From Photobacterium kagoshimensis (GTDB taxonomy: Bacteria > Pseudomonadota > Gammaproteobacteria > Enterobacterales > Vibrionaceae), in the NCBI RefSeq assembly GCF_050337045.1, contig NZ_JAKJSO010000017.1, positions 62,001 through 126,000 on the forward strand: a DNA stretch of 64,000 nt, written 5' to 3'. Within the stretch, counting starts at the first letter, position 1; each line of letters opens with the position of its first letter. Positions 16,303 to 23,674 of the stretch are shown here, one piece after another. Made by a program: the position numbers and the translations under genes. The notes below the pieces were generated by a model, which was not told where the DNA came from, did not search any database, and worked only from the letters and a program-made list of their open reading frames with translations.

Positions 16303-16805
16303 TGGATATGGAAAATATGACGCCGCGCCGTCCTTATTTGGTGCGTGCGTTTTATGATTGGTTAGTCGATAACGATTTGACACCTCACCTAGTGGTTGAT
16401 GCAACCCTACCTGGTGTGAAGGTGCCAATGGAATTTGTGACTGACGGTCAGATTGTGTTGAATATCGCTCCGCGTGCGGTCGGTAACCTAGAGCTGGGTA
16501 ATGAAGCGGTTAGCTTCAGTGCGCGCTTTAGTGGCCGTCCTCATACGGTGATTGTGCCGCTTTACGCCGCTGTTGCTATTTATGCGCGTGAAAACGGTGC
16601 TGGTACTATGTTTGAACCAGAAGCTGCTTATGAAATTGATGAGCAAGCGATGGCGCAAGACAACGATGCTGAATTTGAAGCGATTGTTGAAGCACCAGAA
16701 GAAAAAGTCTCTCCATTGGTAACAGTGGCTGAAACGAGCGATGAAACACCAGACGATGAACCACCACGTCCTCGTGGTCGTCCAAGTTTGCGTGTTGTGA
16801 AATAA
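16302..16805 (+). CDS. sspB: ClpXP protease specificity-enhancing factor SspB
   Basis: SspB delivers ssrA-tagged proteins, and RseA fragments in E. coli, to ClpXP. The 167-residue product has the conserved tag-binding domain (RRPYLVRAFYDWLVDNDLTPH to about residue 110). A long acidic flexible linker follows, ending in the ClpX-binding tail RPRGRPSLRVVK. The start overlaps the sspA stop as TAATG; in-frame ATGs at 16308 and 16317 are alternatives. DegS, which makes the RseA fragment, is encoded 9 kb upstream. Confidence 0.95.
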   Translation: MDMENMTPRRPYLVRAFYDWLVDNDLTPHLVVDATLPGVKVPMEFVTDGQIVLNIAPRAVGNLELGNEAVSFSARFSGRPHTVIVPLYAAVAIYARENGAGTMFEPEAAYEIDEQAMAQDNDAEFEAIVEAPEEKVSPLVTVAETSDETPDDEPPRPRGRPSLRVVK

Positions 16806-16826
16806 CACATTTCATCAATGCATAAT

Positions 16827-16857
16827 AAAAAACGCAGCCTCTGGCTGCGTTTTTTTA
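16827..16857. terminator. Bidirectional terminator between sspB and dolP
   Basis: AAAAAACGCAGCC and GGCTGCGTTTTTT form a near-perfect stem around a short CTCT-type loop. A-runs and T-runs on both sides allow use by the two convergent genes. Confidence 0.92.
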
Positions 16858-16884
16858 TATGCGTCTGTCATGAGTGCGACCGTC

Positions 16885-17427
16885 TTATTGATCTGGGTAC
16901 TCAAACACTTTGATCACTTGTTTTACGCCATCGACATTACGGGCAATATCCGTCGCGATATCGGCTTGCTCTTGGGTAACATAACCCAGTAAGAAGACTT
17001 CTTGGTTTTCGGTGATCACTTTGATCGACGTATCTTGAAGTTTTTTGCTACCGACCATCATGGATTTCACCTTGGTGGTTAGCCAGCTGTCTTTACTGAC
17101 TTCACCTAAATCAGGTAACGCACGTACTCTGACTTGGTTGTATACCGCATTAACGTTACTGAGCTGTTTTATTTTGTATGCTAGCTGGTTGGCAATGTCT
17201 TGACTGGTTGCTTGGCCAATAAGCAATACATTGCCATCGTAAGAGACTGCATTGATCCGCGCTTGCTGACGAAATGGTGGCTTATTTACCGTGCCAGCCA
17301 CTTCCATCTCAATCTCTTTATCAAACCACTGTTGCTTAGCGCCACGTGGGTCGGCATCGGTAATGCCAGCACAGCCTTGAATAAACCAGAGGCTCACTGC
17401 CAGTAAACATATACGCCATGCTGTCAT
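16885..17427 (-). CDS. dolP: Outer-membrane lipoprotein DolP (YraP), two BON domains
   Basis: DolP is a septum-associated outer-membrane lipoprotein needed for envelope integrity. The 180-residue preprotein has a lipoprotein signal with lipobox IQGC (Cys near residue 19). Two BON domains follow: one roughly residues 48-105 (INAVSYDGNVLLIGQATSQ), the other 115-175 (SIKVITENQEVFLLGYVTQ). It lies 3 bp after diaA in a minus-strand run lpoA-yraN-diaA-dolP, the standard gammaproteobacterial arrangement. In enterobacteria dolP is a sigma-E target; I did not find a sigma-E site here. Confidence 0.94.
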   Translation of the reverse strand: MTAWRICLLAVSLWFIQGCAGITDADPRGAKQQWFDKEIEMEVAGTVNKPPFRQQARINAVSYDGNVLLIGQATSQDIANQLAYKIKQLSNVNAVYNQVRVRALPDLGEVSKDSWLTTKVKSMMVGSKKLQDTSIKVITENQEVFLLGYVTQEQADIATDIARNVDGVKQVIKVFEYPDQ

Positions 17428-17430
17428 TGC

Positions 17431-18021
17431 TTAGCCCTCGTGGTGGGGAAATAAAACTTGGTCAATCAGGTCACATAAGCAGTGAACCGTCAAAAGGTGA
17501 CCTTCCTGAATACGACAAGTGCGCATAGAAGGAATGCGGATCTCAACATCTTGAATGCCGAGTAAGCCTGCCATTTCGCCACCATCTTTGCCGGTTAGGG
17601 CGATAATCGTCATATCGCGAGTAAGCGCAGCCTCCATCGATTTGATGATATTTTTACTGTTGCCGCTGGTGGACAAGACAAAAAGAATATCGCCTTTCTG
17701 ACCAAGGGCACGCACTTGCTTCGAAAATACCTCATCATGGTGATAGTCGTTGGCTACGGCCGTTAATGTGGTGGTATCTGCGGTTAATGCGAGTGCTGGA
17801 AGGCTAGGGCGCTCAGTTTCAAAGCGGTTGATCATGCATGATGCAAAGTGTTGGGCGTTGGCTGCAGAACCGCCATTACCACAACATAGAATTTTATTGC
17901 CGTTTAGTAGGCTTTGCACCATGACTTGTGCTGCTTGTGAGATGGCATCAGGCAGGGCTTCTGCGGCTGCTATTTGCGTTTGGATGCTCTCGGTAAAACT
18001 TTCTCTAATGCTTTCTAGCAT
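17431..18021 (-). CDS. diaA: DnaA initiator-associating protein DiaA (SIS domain)
   Basis: DiaA is a SIS-domain homotetramer that binds DnaA and promotes timely initiation at oriC in E. coli. The 196-residue product resembles phosphoheptose isomerase GmhA, with CCGNGGSAANAQHFASCMINRF near residue 47 and LSTSGNSKN near residue 115. Its position between yraN and dolP, and not in an LPS cluster, supports DiaA over GmhA. A sugar isomerase role cannot be fully excluded from sequence alone. Confidence 0.9.
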   Translation of the reverse strand: MLESIRESFTESIQTQIAAAEALPDAISQAAQVMVQSLLNGNKILCCGNGGSAANAQHFASCMINRFETERPSLPALALTADTTTLTAVANDYHHDEVFSKQVRALGQKGDILFVLSTSGNSKNIIKSMEAALTRDMTIIALTGKDGGEMAGLLGIQDVEIRIPSMRTCRIQEGHLLTVHCLCDLIDQVLFPHHEG

Positions 18022-18024
18022 GAA

Positions 18025-18450
18025 TTAACCTTCCACTAAGGTATTCGTCAACCATTCAATATGGTGGTCAGAACCTTGGATTGCGACGATATCAAACCGA
18101 AATGCAGTATGCTCGGCCGATAAACCTTGTTTTTTGAGCCAGAACAGCGCGGCTCGTTTGATTTTTTGTTGTTTTTGCCAAGTTACCGCTTCGATGGCGG
18201 AGCCATAGCGAACTTGTTTGCGGTATTTTACTTCAACAAATACCCAGCAATTGTTCTCACGCATGACTAAATCAATCTCACCACTCCGACAGTGGAAATT
18301 GCGCGTCACTGGTATGAGCCCTTGCTTGCTGAGATAGCGCTCAGCAAGGGCTTCAAATTGTTGGCCTACTTGGCGTCTATTGAACAGATTCAATACCCGT
18401 ATTGGTGAATTCAGCCCAGCTGATCTGGCGTTGAACAACACACTGTTCAT
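18025..18450 (-). CDS. yraN: YraN family protein (UPF0102, nuclease-like fold)
   Basis: The function is not established. The family has a restriction-endonuclease-like fold, and this 141-residue copy keeps its core: GEIDLVMRENNCWVFVEVKYRK, with the E-x-D and E-V-K residues typical of Mg-dependent nucleases. The start is uncertain. The ATG at 18450 gives an N-terminal extension of about 20 residues overlapping the 3' end of lpoA in another frame. A TTG at 18393 would remove nearly all of the overlap and begin at LNLFNRRQVGQ. Three bases separate the stop from diaA. Confidence 0.85.
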   Translation of the reverse strand: MNSVLFNARSAGLNSPIRVLNLFNRRQVGQQFEALAERYLSKQGLIPVTRNFHCRSGEIDLVMRENNCWVFVEVKYRKQVRYGSAIEAVTWQKQQKIKRAALFWLKKQGLSAEHTAFRFDIVAIQGSDHHIEWLTNTLVEG

Positions 18451-20206
18451 CAATGCTTAAGATGCCTGTCTTACCCGGTGTGCTGTAGCTTTCTACTACG
18501 CGCATTTGTGGTAACTCAGTGATCATCTTGTACGCATCCATGCCAAAGGCATGTAAGCGAATCGCACTGTTATTTTTGTTTGGCCACAGTGTATCAAAAC
18601 GCGTCATAAAGTTCTGGTTTGGTTCGACCAGTAGTGGGATGTCGCTGAACTCAATACCACGTAGCTCGCTGGTATCGCTGTTTTTATCAGGATTACCACG
18701 TGAACTTGCATACAGTTTAGGTGGCTTTTGATCCGGGTTGATTGCCACATCAATAAAAGGTTTTAGCAGGGTGAGTTCTGCTTTGTTGGCAATTAAATAC
18801 ACTGCATCAGTATCGCGACGACTACGTTGTTGGGATTCTAACGAACGTCCAACCACTTTCTGCATTTGGTTAATGCGGGTTTGGCTTTCGGTTAGGCCAA
18901 AGATAGTCGCAATTTGCTGTTGAATTTGTTTACGAGAGCCAAATGATTCAACATCAGGTGACTTGCCTGTGAGTTGTTGCCATTGCTCGGTAAAGGCGGC
19001 ACTCACGCGTTGACCAAATTTACTGTTGGGTGCCAGTACGAGTGGGAACTGATGCCCTTTTGCAAACAAGTGTTGTGCGGCCTGCTCGGCTTCTTGTTCC
19101 GGCGAAAGCGAGAAATAACACGCATTGGCTTGGCGCAGATCGAGTTGCGCGGGTTCATTGAGTGCCAGCTGGGTAATTTGAGTGGTGTTAAGTTGCTGGA
19201 ACTCAGTCACTTTATTTTTACGCAAAGGACCAATCACAAACTGAACACCGTCTTGAGCGAGTTTGTCCAAAATCGCAGGCATTGGCTCGCCTTCGGTATC
19301 AAACACATTGAGTTCGGTGTTGATATCACGGCCACTGTCATCCAGCATGGCATTGATAAAGCCATCACGGACGGCTTTACCTTGGGTTTCGTAACGGCCA
19401 CTCATCGGCAGTAAGAGGGCGACTTTGTCCAGTTGTGCGATCTCTAAATCCATGATGGCTTGTAAATCAGCAGGTAAATACTGATTTGCAGGGTGATACG
19501 GATTTTTTGCGAGCCACTCTTCGATAGCACCTTTTAACTGTGTTGGACGCTGTAAGTAGGTGTTTTTTAAAATGGTTAGCTGAACCCAGCCGCGTAATAC
19601 GGTCTCGTTATCAGCCAGCGTTACATTTTGCAGCTGGTTATTACTGTAGTGTGATAAATCTGCCCACAGTGCTTGCCAGTTGTCAGCTTTTTGGCTGTTA
19701 TCAAGGTATTGGTCAAGGGCTGTTCGCGCTTGAGCTGCCTTAAACGGTTGGCTTGTTTGGGCAAACAGTTCCGCCCTAAACTGGTGATAGCGACTGTATT
19801 GGCTAGGTGATAGTTGCCACCAAGGCTGAAAATTTAGCGTCTCTAGCGCTTGTAGTGGCTGTCCTTGCTGATAACGCAGGGTTGCGCGTGCTAATTGCCA
19901 CTCTGCCAGTTGTACTGGCGTGAGAGACATACGAGACAAACGCATTGCTTGTTTATCAGCTTGTGGCCAACTGCCTTCTTTGATGAGGGCTTTTAATGCC
20001 AAAATGTGCCAGTTGATGCTTTCCGCACCTTCGGACGACTCGGCTTTGATAAGATAGGATGCTGAGCTTTGTTGCGCGACAGCGGTAATATCAGCGACAT
20101 TTGCTTGCTGTTGTGGCGATGAGCTACAGCCTGCCAAAATCACAGCAAGGGCTACAGGCGCGAGTAGTCGTGATACACTTTTACGCTTCTGGGTAAAATT
20201 AAGCAT
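18377..20206 (-). CDS. lpoA: Penicillin-binding protein activator LpoA
   Basis: LpoA is an outer-membrane lipoprotein that reaches through the periplasm to activate the peptidoglycan synthase PBP1A. The 609-residue preprotein has a lipoprotein signal ending LAGC (Cys near residue 27). An N-terminal TPR-like helical domain runs to about residue 240, and a C-terminal periplasmic-binding-protein-like domain starts near VALLLPMSGRYETQGKAVRDG. It is divergent from rsmI across 61 bp and heads the lpoA-yraN-diaA-dolP run. Confidence 0.95.
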   Translation of the reverse strand: MLNFTQKRKSVSRLLAPVALAVILAGCSSSPQQQANVADITAVAQQSSASYLIKAESSEGAESINWHILALKALIKEGSWPQADKQAMRLSRMSLTPVQLAEWQLARATLRYQQGQPLQALETLNFQPWWQLSPSQYSRYHQFRAELFAQTSQPFKAAQARTALDQYLDNSQKADNWQALWADLSHYSNNQLQNVTLADNETVLRGWVQLTILKNTYLQRPTQLKGAIEEWLAKNPYHPANQYLPADLQAIMDLEIAQLDKVALLLPMSGRYETQGKAVRDGFINAMLDDSGRDINTELNVFDTEGEPMPAILDKLAQDGVQFVIGPLRKNKVTEFQQLNTTQITQLALNEPAQLDLRQANACYFSLSPEQEAEQAAQHLFAKGHQFPLVLAPNSKFGQRVSAAFTEQWQQLTGKSPDVESFGSRKQIQQQIATIFGLTESQTRINQMQKVVGRSLESQQRSRRDTDAVYLIANKAELTLLKPFIDVAINPDQKPPKLYASSRGNPDKNSDTSELRGIEFSDIPLLVEPNQNFMTRFDTLWPNKNNSAIRLHAFGMDAYKMITELPQMRVVESYSTPGKTGILSIDEQCVVQRQISWAEFTNTGIESVQ

Positions 20207-20267
20207 TGAATTCTTTCAACTGTGACAAATTACTCTCTATATTAATTGCAGATGAGATCTTAGACAA

Positions 20268-21128
20268 ATGAGTGAGACCAATTCATGCGCGGTAGATGTC
20301 GCAACTTTGTACATCGTCCCGACACCAATCGGTAATTTAGCAGACATTACACAGCGCGCATTGGATGTATTGGCAAATGTCGACCTAATTGCGGCCGAAG
20401 ATACCCGCCATACATCCCGTTTGCTGTCCCATTTTTCTATCTCAACCCGCACCTTTGCGCTTCACGATCATAATGAACAGCAGAAAGCGGACTTTTTGAT
20501 CGAAAAACTTCAAGCGGGTACCAGTATCGCATTAGTGTCTGATGCAGGTACGCCACTTATCAGTGATCCAGGATACCACTTAGTCAACCGTTGTCGTCAG
20601 GCGGGTGTTAAAGTTGTTCCATTACCAGGGCCTTGCGCAGTCATTACGGCGTTAAGTGGCGCGGGTTTACCTTCTGACCGTTTTAGCTTTGAAGGCTTTT
20701 TACCGCCCAAAAGCAAAGGGCGTCGTGATACCTTCACTGCCCTTGAAAATGATGAGCGTACTTTAATCTTTTATGAATCACCTCATCGTATTTTAGACTC
20801 TTTAGCTGATATGTTGGCAGTACTTGGCCCTGAACGTCAGGTTGTGCTGGCGCGTGAGCTTACTAAAACTTATGAAACCATTCACGGTGCACCCTTGGGT
20901 GAGTTGATCCCATGGTTGAATGAAGACACGAACCGCTTACGTGGTGAGATGGTGGTACTGGTTGCTGGTCATCGCGCAGATAAAACCGAATTATCCCCTG
21001 AAGCGTGCCGCACTGTGGCTTTGCTAGCCAAAGAGCTACCGCTGAAAAAAGCCGCGGCGTTAGCGGCGGAAATTCATAGTTCGAAAAAGAATGCACTCTA
21101 TAAGTGGGGTTTAGAAAACCTAGAGTAA
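20268..21128 (+). CDS. rsmI: 16S rRNA 2'-O-ribose methyltransferase RsmI (C1402)
   Basis: RsmI methylates the 2'-OH of C1402 in the 16S rRNA P-site region; RsmH, encoded in this window, adds the N4 methyl at the same base. The 286-residue protein is of the tetrapyrrole-methylase (SPOUT-unrelated) fold. It has LYIVPTPIGNLADITQRAL near the N-terminus, the SAM-binding SDAGTPLISDPG and the FEGFLPPKSKGR stretch. The ATG is preceded only by a weak site. A terminator follows before rnpB. Confidence 0.96.
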   Translation: MSETNSCAVDVATLYIVPTPIGNLADITQRALDVLANVDLIAAEDTRHTSRLLSHFSISTRTFALHDHNEQQKADFLIEKLQAGTSIALVSDAGTPLISDPGYHLVNRCRQAGVKVVPLPGPCAVITALSGAGLPSDRFSFEGFLPPKSKGRRDTFTALENDERTLIFYESPHRILDSLADMLAVLGPERQVVLARELTKTYETIHGAPLGELIPWLNEDTNRLRGEMVVLVAGHRADKTELSPEACRTVALLAKELPLKKAAALAAEIHSSKKNALYKWGLENLE

Positions 21129-21190
21129 ACGGCAAAGGTGAGCGTTAGCGGTGTGAGTCAGTGGAGGGCGAAGGTTGTGCGGTCTTGGTT

Positions 21191-21213
21191 GCACAACATT
21201 GTGCGCTTTTTTT
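21191..21213 (+). terminator. Terminator after rsmI
   Basis: A perfect GCACAA/TTGTGC hairpin with a two-base centre is followed by GC and seven T. An outer CTTGGT/ACCAAG pair (21184-21189, 21215-21220) encloses it. Confidence 0.85.
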
Positions 21214-21251
21214 GACCAAGCTACAGCATCAGGGCTGATTTCACTGGTAAC

Positions 21252-21281
21252 GGCGGCGGGAGTCTTATACAATCCGCCGCC
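21252..21281 (+). promoter_or_regulatory. Putative rnpB promoter inside a GC inverted repeat
   Basis: TACAAT at 21268-21273 is a five-of-six -10 element placed about 9 bp before the expected RNA start; the -35 region (TGGTAA, 17-bp spacing) is poor. The bases on both sides form a perfect inverted repeat, GGCGGCGG (21252-21259) and CCGCCGCC (21274-21281), so the discriminator is entirely G/C. A GC-rich discriminator is typical of stringently controlled stable-RNA promoters. Confidence 0.55.
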
Positions 21282-21282
21282 T

Positions 21283-21664
<382 letters not shown>

Positions 21665-21673
21665 ACAAAGAAT

Positions 21674-21717
21674 AAAGGTGGTGCTGTGTTCATATGAACT
21701 GCAGCATCACCTTTTTT
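21674..21717 (+). terminator. Terminator after rnpB
   Basis: AAAGGTGGTGCTG pairs with CAGCATCACCTTT with one G-U pair, and is followed by six T. The loop carries a small GTTCATATGAAC palindrome. Confidence 0.9.
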
Positions 21718-21788
21718 CGTTTTAGCGCCTTATGATCACGCATTAGTGAAAAGAAGTGTGATTTTTCTGCTAATTATTCTCGGCTTTC

Positions 21789-21818
21789 TTGACTTCTTTT
21801 TTGACTCATACGTACACT
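21789..21818 (+). promoter_or_regulatory. Putative dcw-cluster promoter (Pmra)
   Basis: TTGACT (21789-21794) and TACACT (21813-21818) are 18 bp apart. A second TTGACT lies at 21801 but has no good -10 partner. A start near 21825 would fall within the MraZ boxes that follow. The call rests on hexamers only. Confidence 0.5.
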
Positions 21819-21823
21819 TCAAA

Positions 21824-21848
21824 GTGGTTTATTGTGGTAAAAAGTGGG
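21824..21848 (+). promoter_or_regulatory. MraZ operator: three direct repeats
   Basis: GTGGT (21824), GTGGT (21834) and GTGGG (21844) repeat with an exact 10-bp period and AT-rich 5-base spacers. This matches the E. coli MraZ operator pattern, TGGGN repeats separated by 5 bp upstream of mraZ. It lies 85-110 bp before the mraZ ATG at the likely transcription start. Confidence 0.8.
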
Positions 21849-21932
21849 AATGCTAGCTGCAATGCGACTATTAACAATAAACACTTTATATAAGTGTTTG
21901 ATTGATAATAGGGATATTACAGAGCACATTTT

Positions 21933-22391
21933 ATGCTTCGAGGTGTCACGGCCGTTTCAATGGACGGAAAAGGGCGTTTGGCTATCCCCAAACGTTACCG
22001 AGAGCTATTACACGCAGCGTGTGATGGCTTATTTGTGTGCACCATCGATCATCAATACCCCTGTCTGCTACTATACCCCCTTCAGGAATGGGAACGCATT
22101 GAGCAAAAGCTTTCCCGCTTATCCAGCTTTCAGCCTGCTGAGCGTCGTTTACAGCGCTTATTATTAGGGCATGCAAGTGAATGTGAAATGGATAACCAAG
22201 GTCGCCTGTTGATTGCCCCTTCGCTACGTCAATACGCAGTGCTAGAGAGCAAGGTGATGTTAGTCGGGCAATACAATAAATTTGAGATCTGGCATGAGCC
22301 GCACTGGCAGCAGCAGATCGTCACAGATACACAATTTCAGGCTGAGGATCCTACTGCTTTGTCAGTACGCCTTAGTGAGCTTTCACTTTAG
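21933..22391 (+). CDS. mraZ: Transcriptional regulator MraZ
   Basis: MraZ is a ring-forming DNA-binding protein that regulates its own dcw operon in E. coli. The 152-residue product has two AbrB-like SpoVT domains, one at about residues 6-55 (MDGKGRLAIPKRYRELL) and one at about 80-125 (MDNQGRLLIAPSLRQYA). Each has the conserved D-x-x-GR DNA-contact motif. It is the first gene of the division cluster and follows three operator-like repeats. The ribosome site is weak, which may keep expression low. rsmH starts 18 bp after its stop. Confidence 0.95.
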   Translation: MLRGVTAVSMDGKGRLAIPKRYRELLHAACDGLFVCTIDHQYPCLLLYPLQEWERIEQKLSRLSSFQPAERRLQRLLLGHASECEMDNQGRLLIAPSLRQYAVLESKVMLVGQYNKFEIWHEPHWQQQIVTDTQFQAEDPTALSVRLSELSL

Positions 22392-22409
22392 TTGAAACTA
22401 TATAATTTT

Positions 22410-23357
22410 ATGTCAGAACAATTTGAGCACATCTCCGTCTTACTTCATGAATCAGTAGACGGTCTCGATATTAAACCCGATGGTATTTATATCGATGGCA
22501 CGTTTGGTCGTGGTGGCCATAGTCGCCTGATTCTCTCTAAGCTAGGCGAAAACGGTCGTCTGTACGGTATCGACCGTGATCCTCAAGCGATTGCGGAAGC
22601 TCAGACGATTGATGACCCGCGTTTTTCGATTATCCATGGTCCATTTTCTGGCATGGCTAGCTACATGGAAACACGTGAGCTACTAGGCCAGGTTGATGGT
22701 GTACTGCTTGATCTCGGCGTGTCATCACCACAACTTGATGATGCAGAGCGCGGTTTTAGCTTTATGCGTGACGGCCCGCTGGATATGCGTATGGACCCAA
22801 CCACAGGTCTGTCTGCGGCTGAATGGCTAGCTGAAGCCGATGCTGATGATATTGCATGGGTATTGAAAGAGTTTGGTGAAGAACGTTTTGCGAAGCGTAT
22901 TGCCCGTGGCATTGTTGAGCACCGCGAAAACCCAGAAAAAGAGCCACTAACGCGCACAACCCAGTTAGCGAGCTTGATTGCTGCCGTATCACCTTTCCGT
23001 GATAAGCATAAGCACCCGGCGACTCGCAGTTTCCAAGCGATCCGCATTTACATCAACAGTGAGCTGGAAGAAATTGATACCGCGCTTAACGGTGCGCTTA
23101 AAGTGCTAGCGCCGCAAGGTCGCCTCTCTATCATCAGTTTCCACTCGTTGGAAGATCGTATGGTCAAACGTTTTATGCGTAAGCACAGTAAAGGGCCTGA
23201 AGTGCCTGCGGGTTTACCATTAACCGAAGAGCAGATTAAAGCGCTAGGCAGTGCGGATCTGAAATTGGCAAGTAAAGCGATTAAGCCTTCAAATAATGAA
23301 CTAGGCCACAATACCCGTGCGCGTAGTTCAGTGTTGCGTTTAGCCGAGAAATTATGA
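22410..23357 (+). CDS. rsmH: 16S rRNA N4-methyltransferase RsmH (C1402)
   Basis: RsmH (MraW) is the N4-methyltransferase for C1402 of 16S rRNA. The product begins MSEQFEHISVLLHESVD, which matches the family; a TTG 18 bp upstream is in frame but not needed. It has the SAM site YIDGTFGRGGHSR near residue 30, the GVLLDLGVSSPQLD motif near residue 100 and the C-terminal NTRARSSVLR. The 315-residue length is normal. The stop overlaps the ftsL start (ATGA). Confidence 0.96.
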   Translation: MSEQFEHISVLLHESVDGLDIKPDGIYIDGTFGRGGHSRLILSKLGENGRLYGIDRDPQAIAEAQTIDDPRFSIIHGPFSGMASYMETRELLGQVDGVLLDLGVSSPQLDDAERGFSFMRDGPLDMRMDPTTGLSAAEWLAEADADDIAWVLKEFGEERFAKRIARGIVEHRENPEKEPLTRTTQLASLIAAVSPFRDKHKHPATRSFQAIRIYINSELEEIDTALNGALKVLAPQGRLSIISFHSLEDRMVKRFMRKHSKGPEVPAGLPLTEEQIKALGSADLKLASKAIKPSNNELGHNTRARSSVLRLAEKL

Positions 23358-23674
23358 AGCCAACCGCTGAACCGTCAGTAAACTTAACACGCCTGATCGT
23401 TAAGGATCTTTTTTCGATTGGGCGGTTACCGCTATTGTTATTGGTTTTGATCTTAGGATCGGCGTTAGCCGTGGTGTATATCACCCACCAGTCACGTCAA
23501 CTGATCGTTCAGCAAGAGCAACTCCTTATCGAGCGCGATCAGCTCGATATTGAGTGGCGAAATCAAATATTGGAAGAGAATTCTCTGGCCGAGCACAGTC
23601 GTGTGGAACGCCTAGCGGAAACACAACTTGAGATGAAGCGTCCAACCGCGGCGAATGAAATAGTTGTCCAGTGA
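23354..23674 (+). CDS. ftsL: Cell division protein FtsL
   Basis: FtsL is a bitopic division protein that forms the FtsQLB complex and helps activate the septal synthase FtsWI. The 106-residue product has a short cytoplasmic segment and one transmembrane helix at about residues 26-45 (LPLLLLVLILGSALAVVYI). A periplasmic leucine-zipper-like coiled coil follows (RQLIVQQEQLLIERDQLDIE). It overlaps rsmH and ftsI by 4 bp each (ATGA). Sequence conservation of FtsL is low, so the assignment relies on topology and position as well. Confidence 0.94.
   Translation: MKPTAEPSVNLTRLIVKDLFSIGRLPLLLLVLILGSALAVVYITHQSRQLIVQQEQLLIERDQLDIEWRNQILEENSLAEHSRVERLAETQLEMKRPTAANEIVVQ

Noticed and set aside
18974..19414. 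Open frame of 146 codons antisense to lpoA
   Set aside because: No ribosome site and no family features; the opposite strand encodes a clear LpoA.
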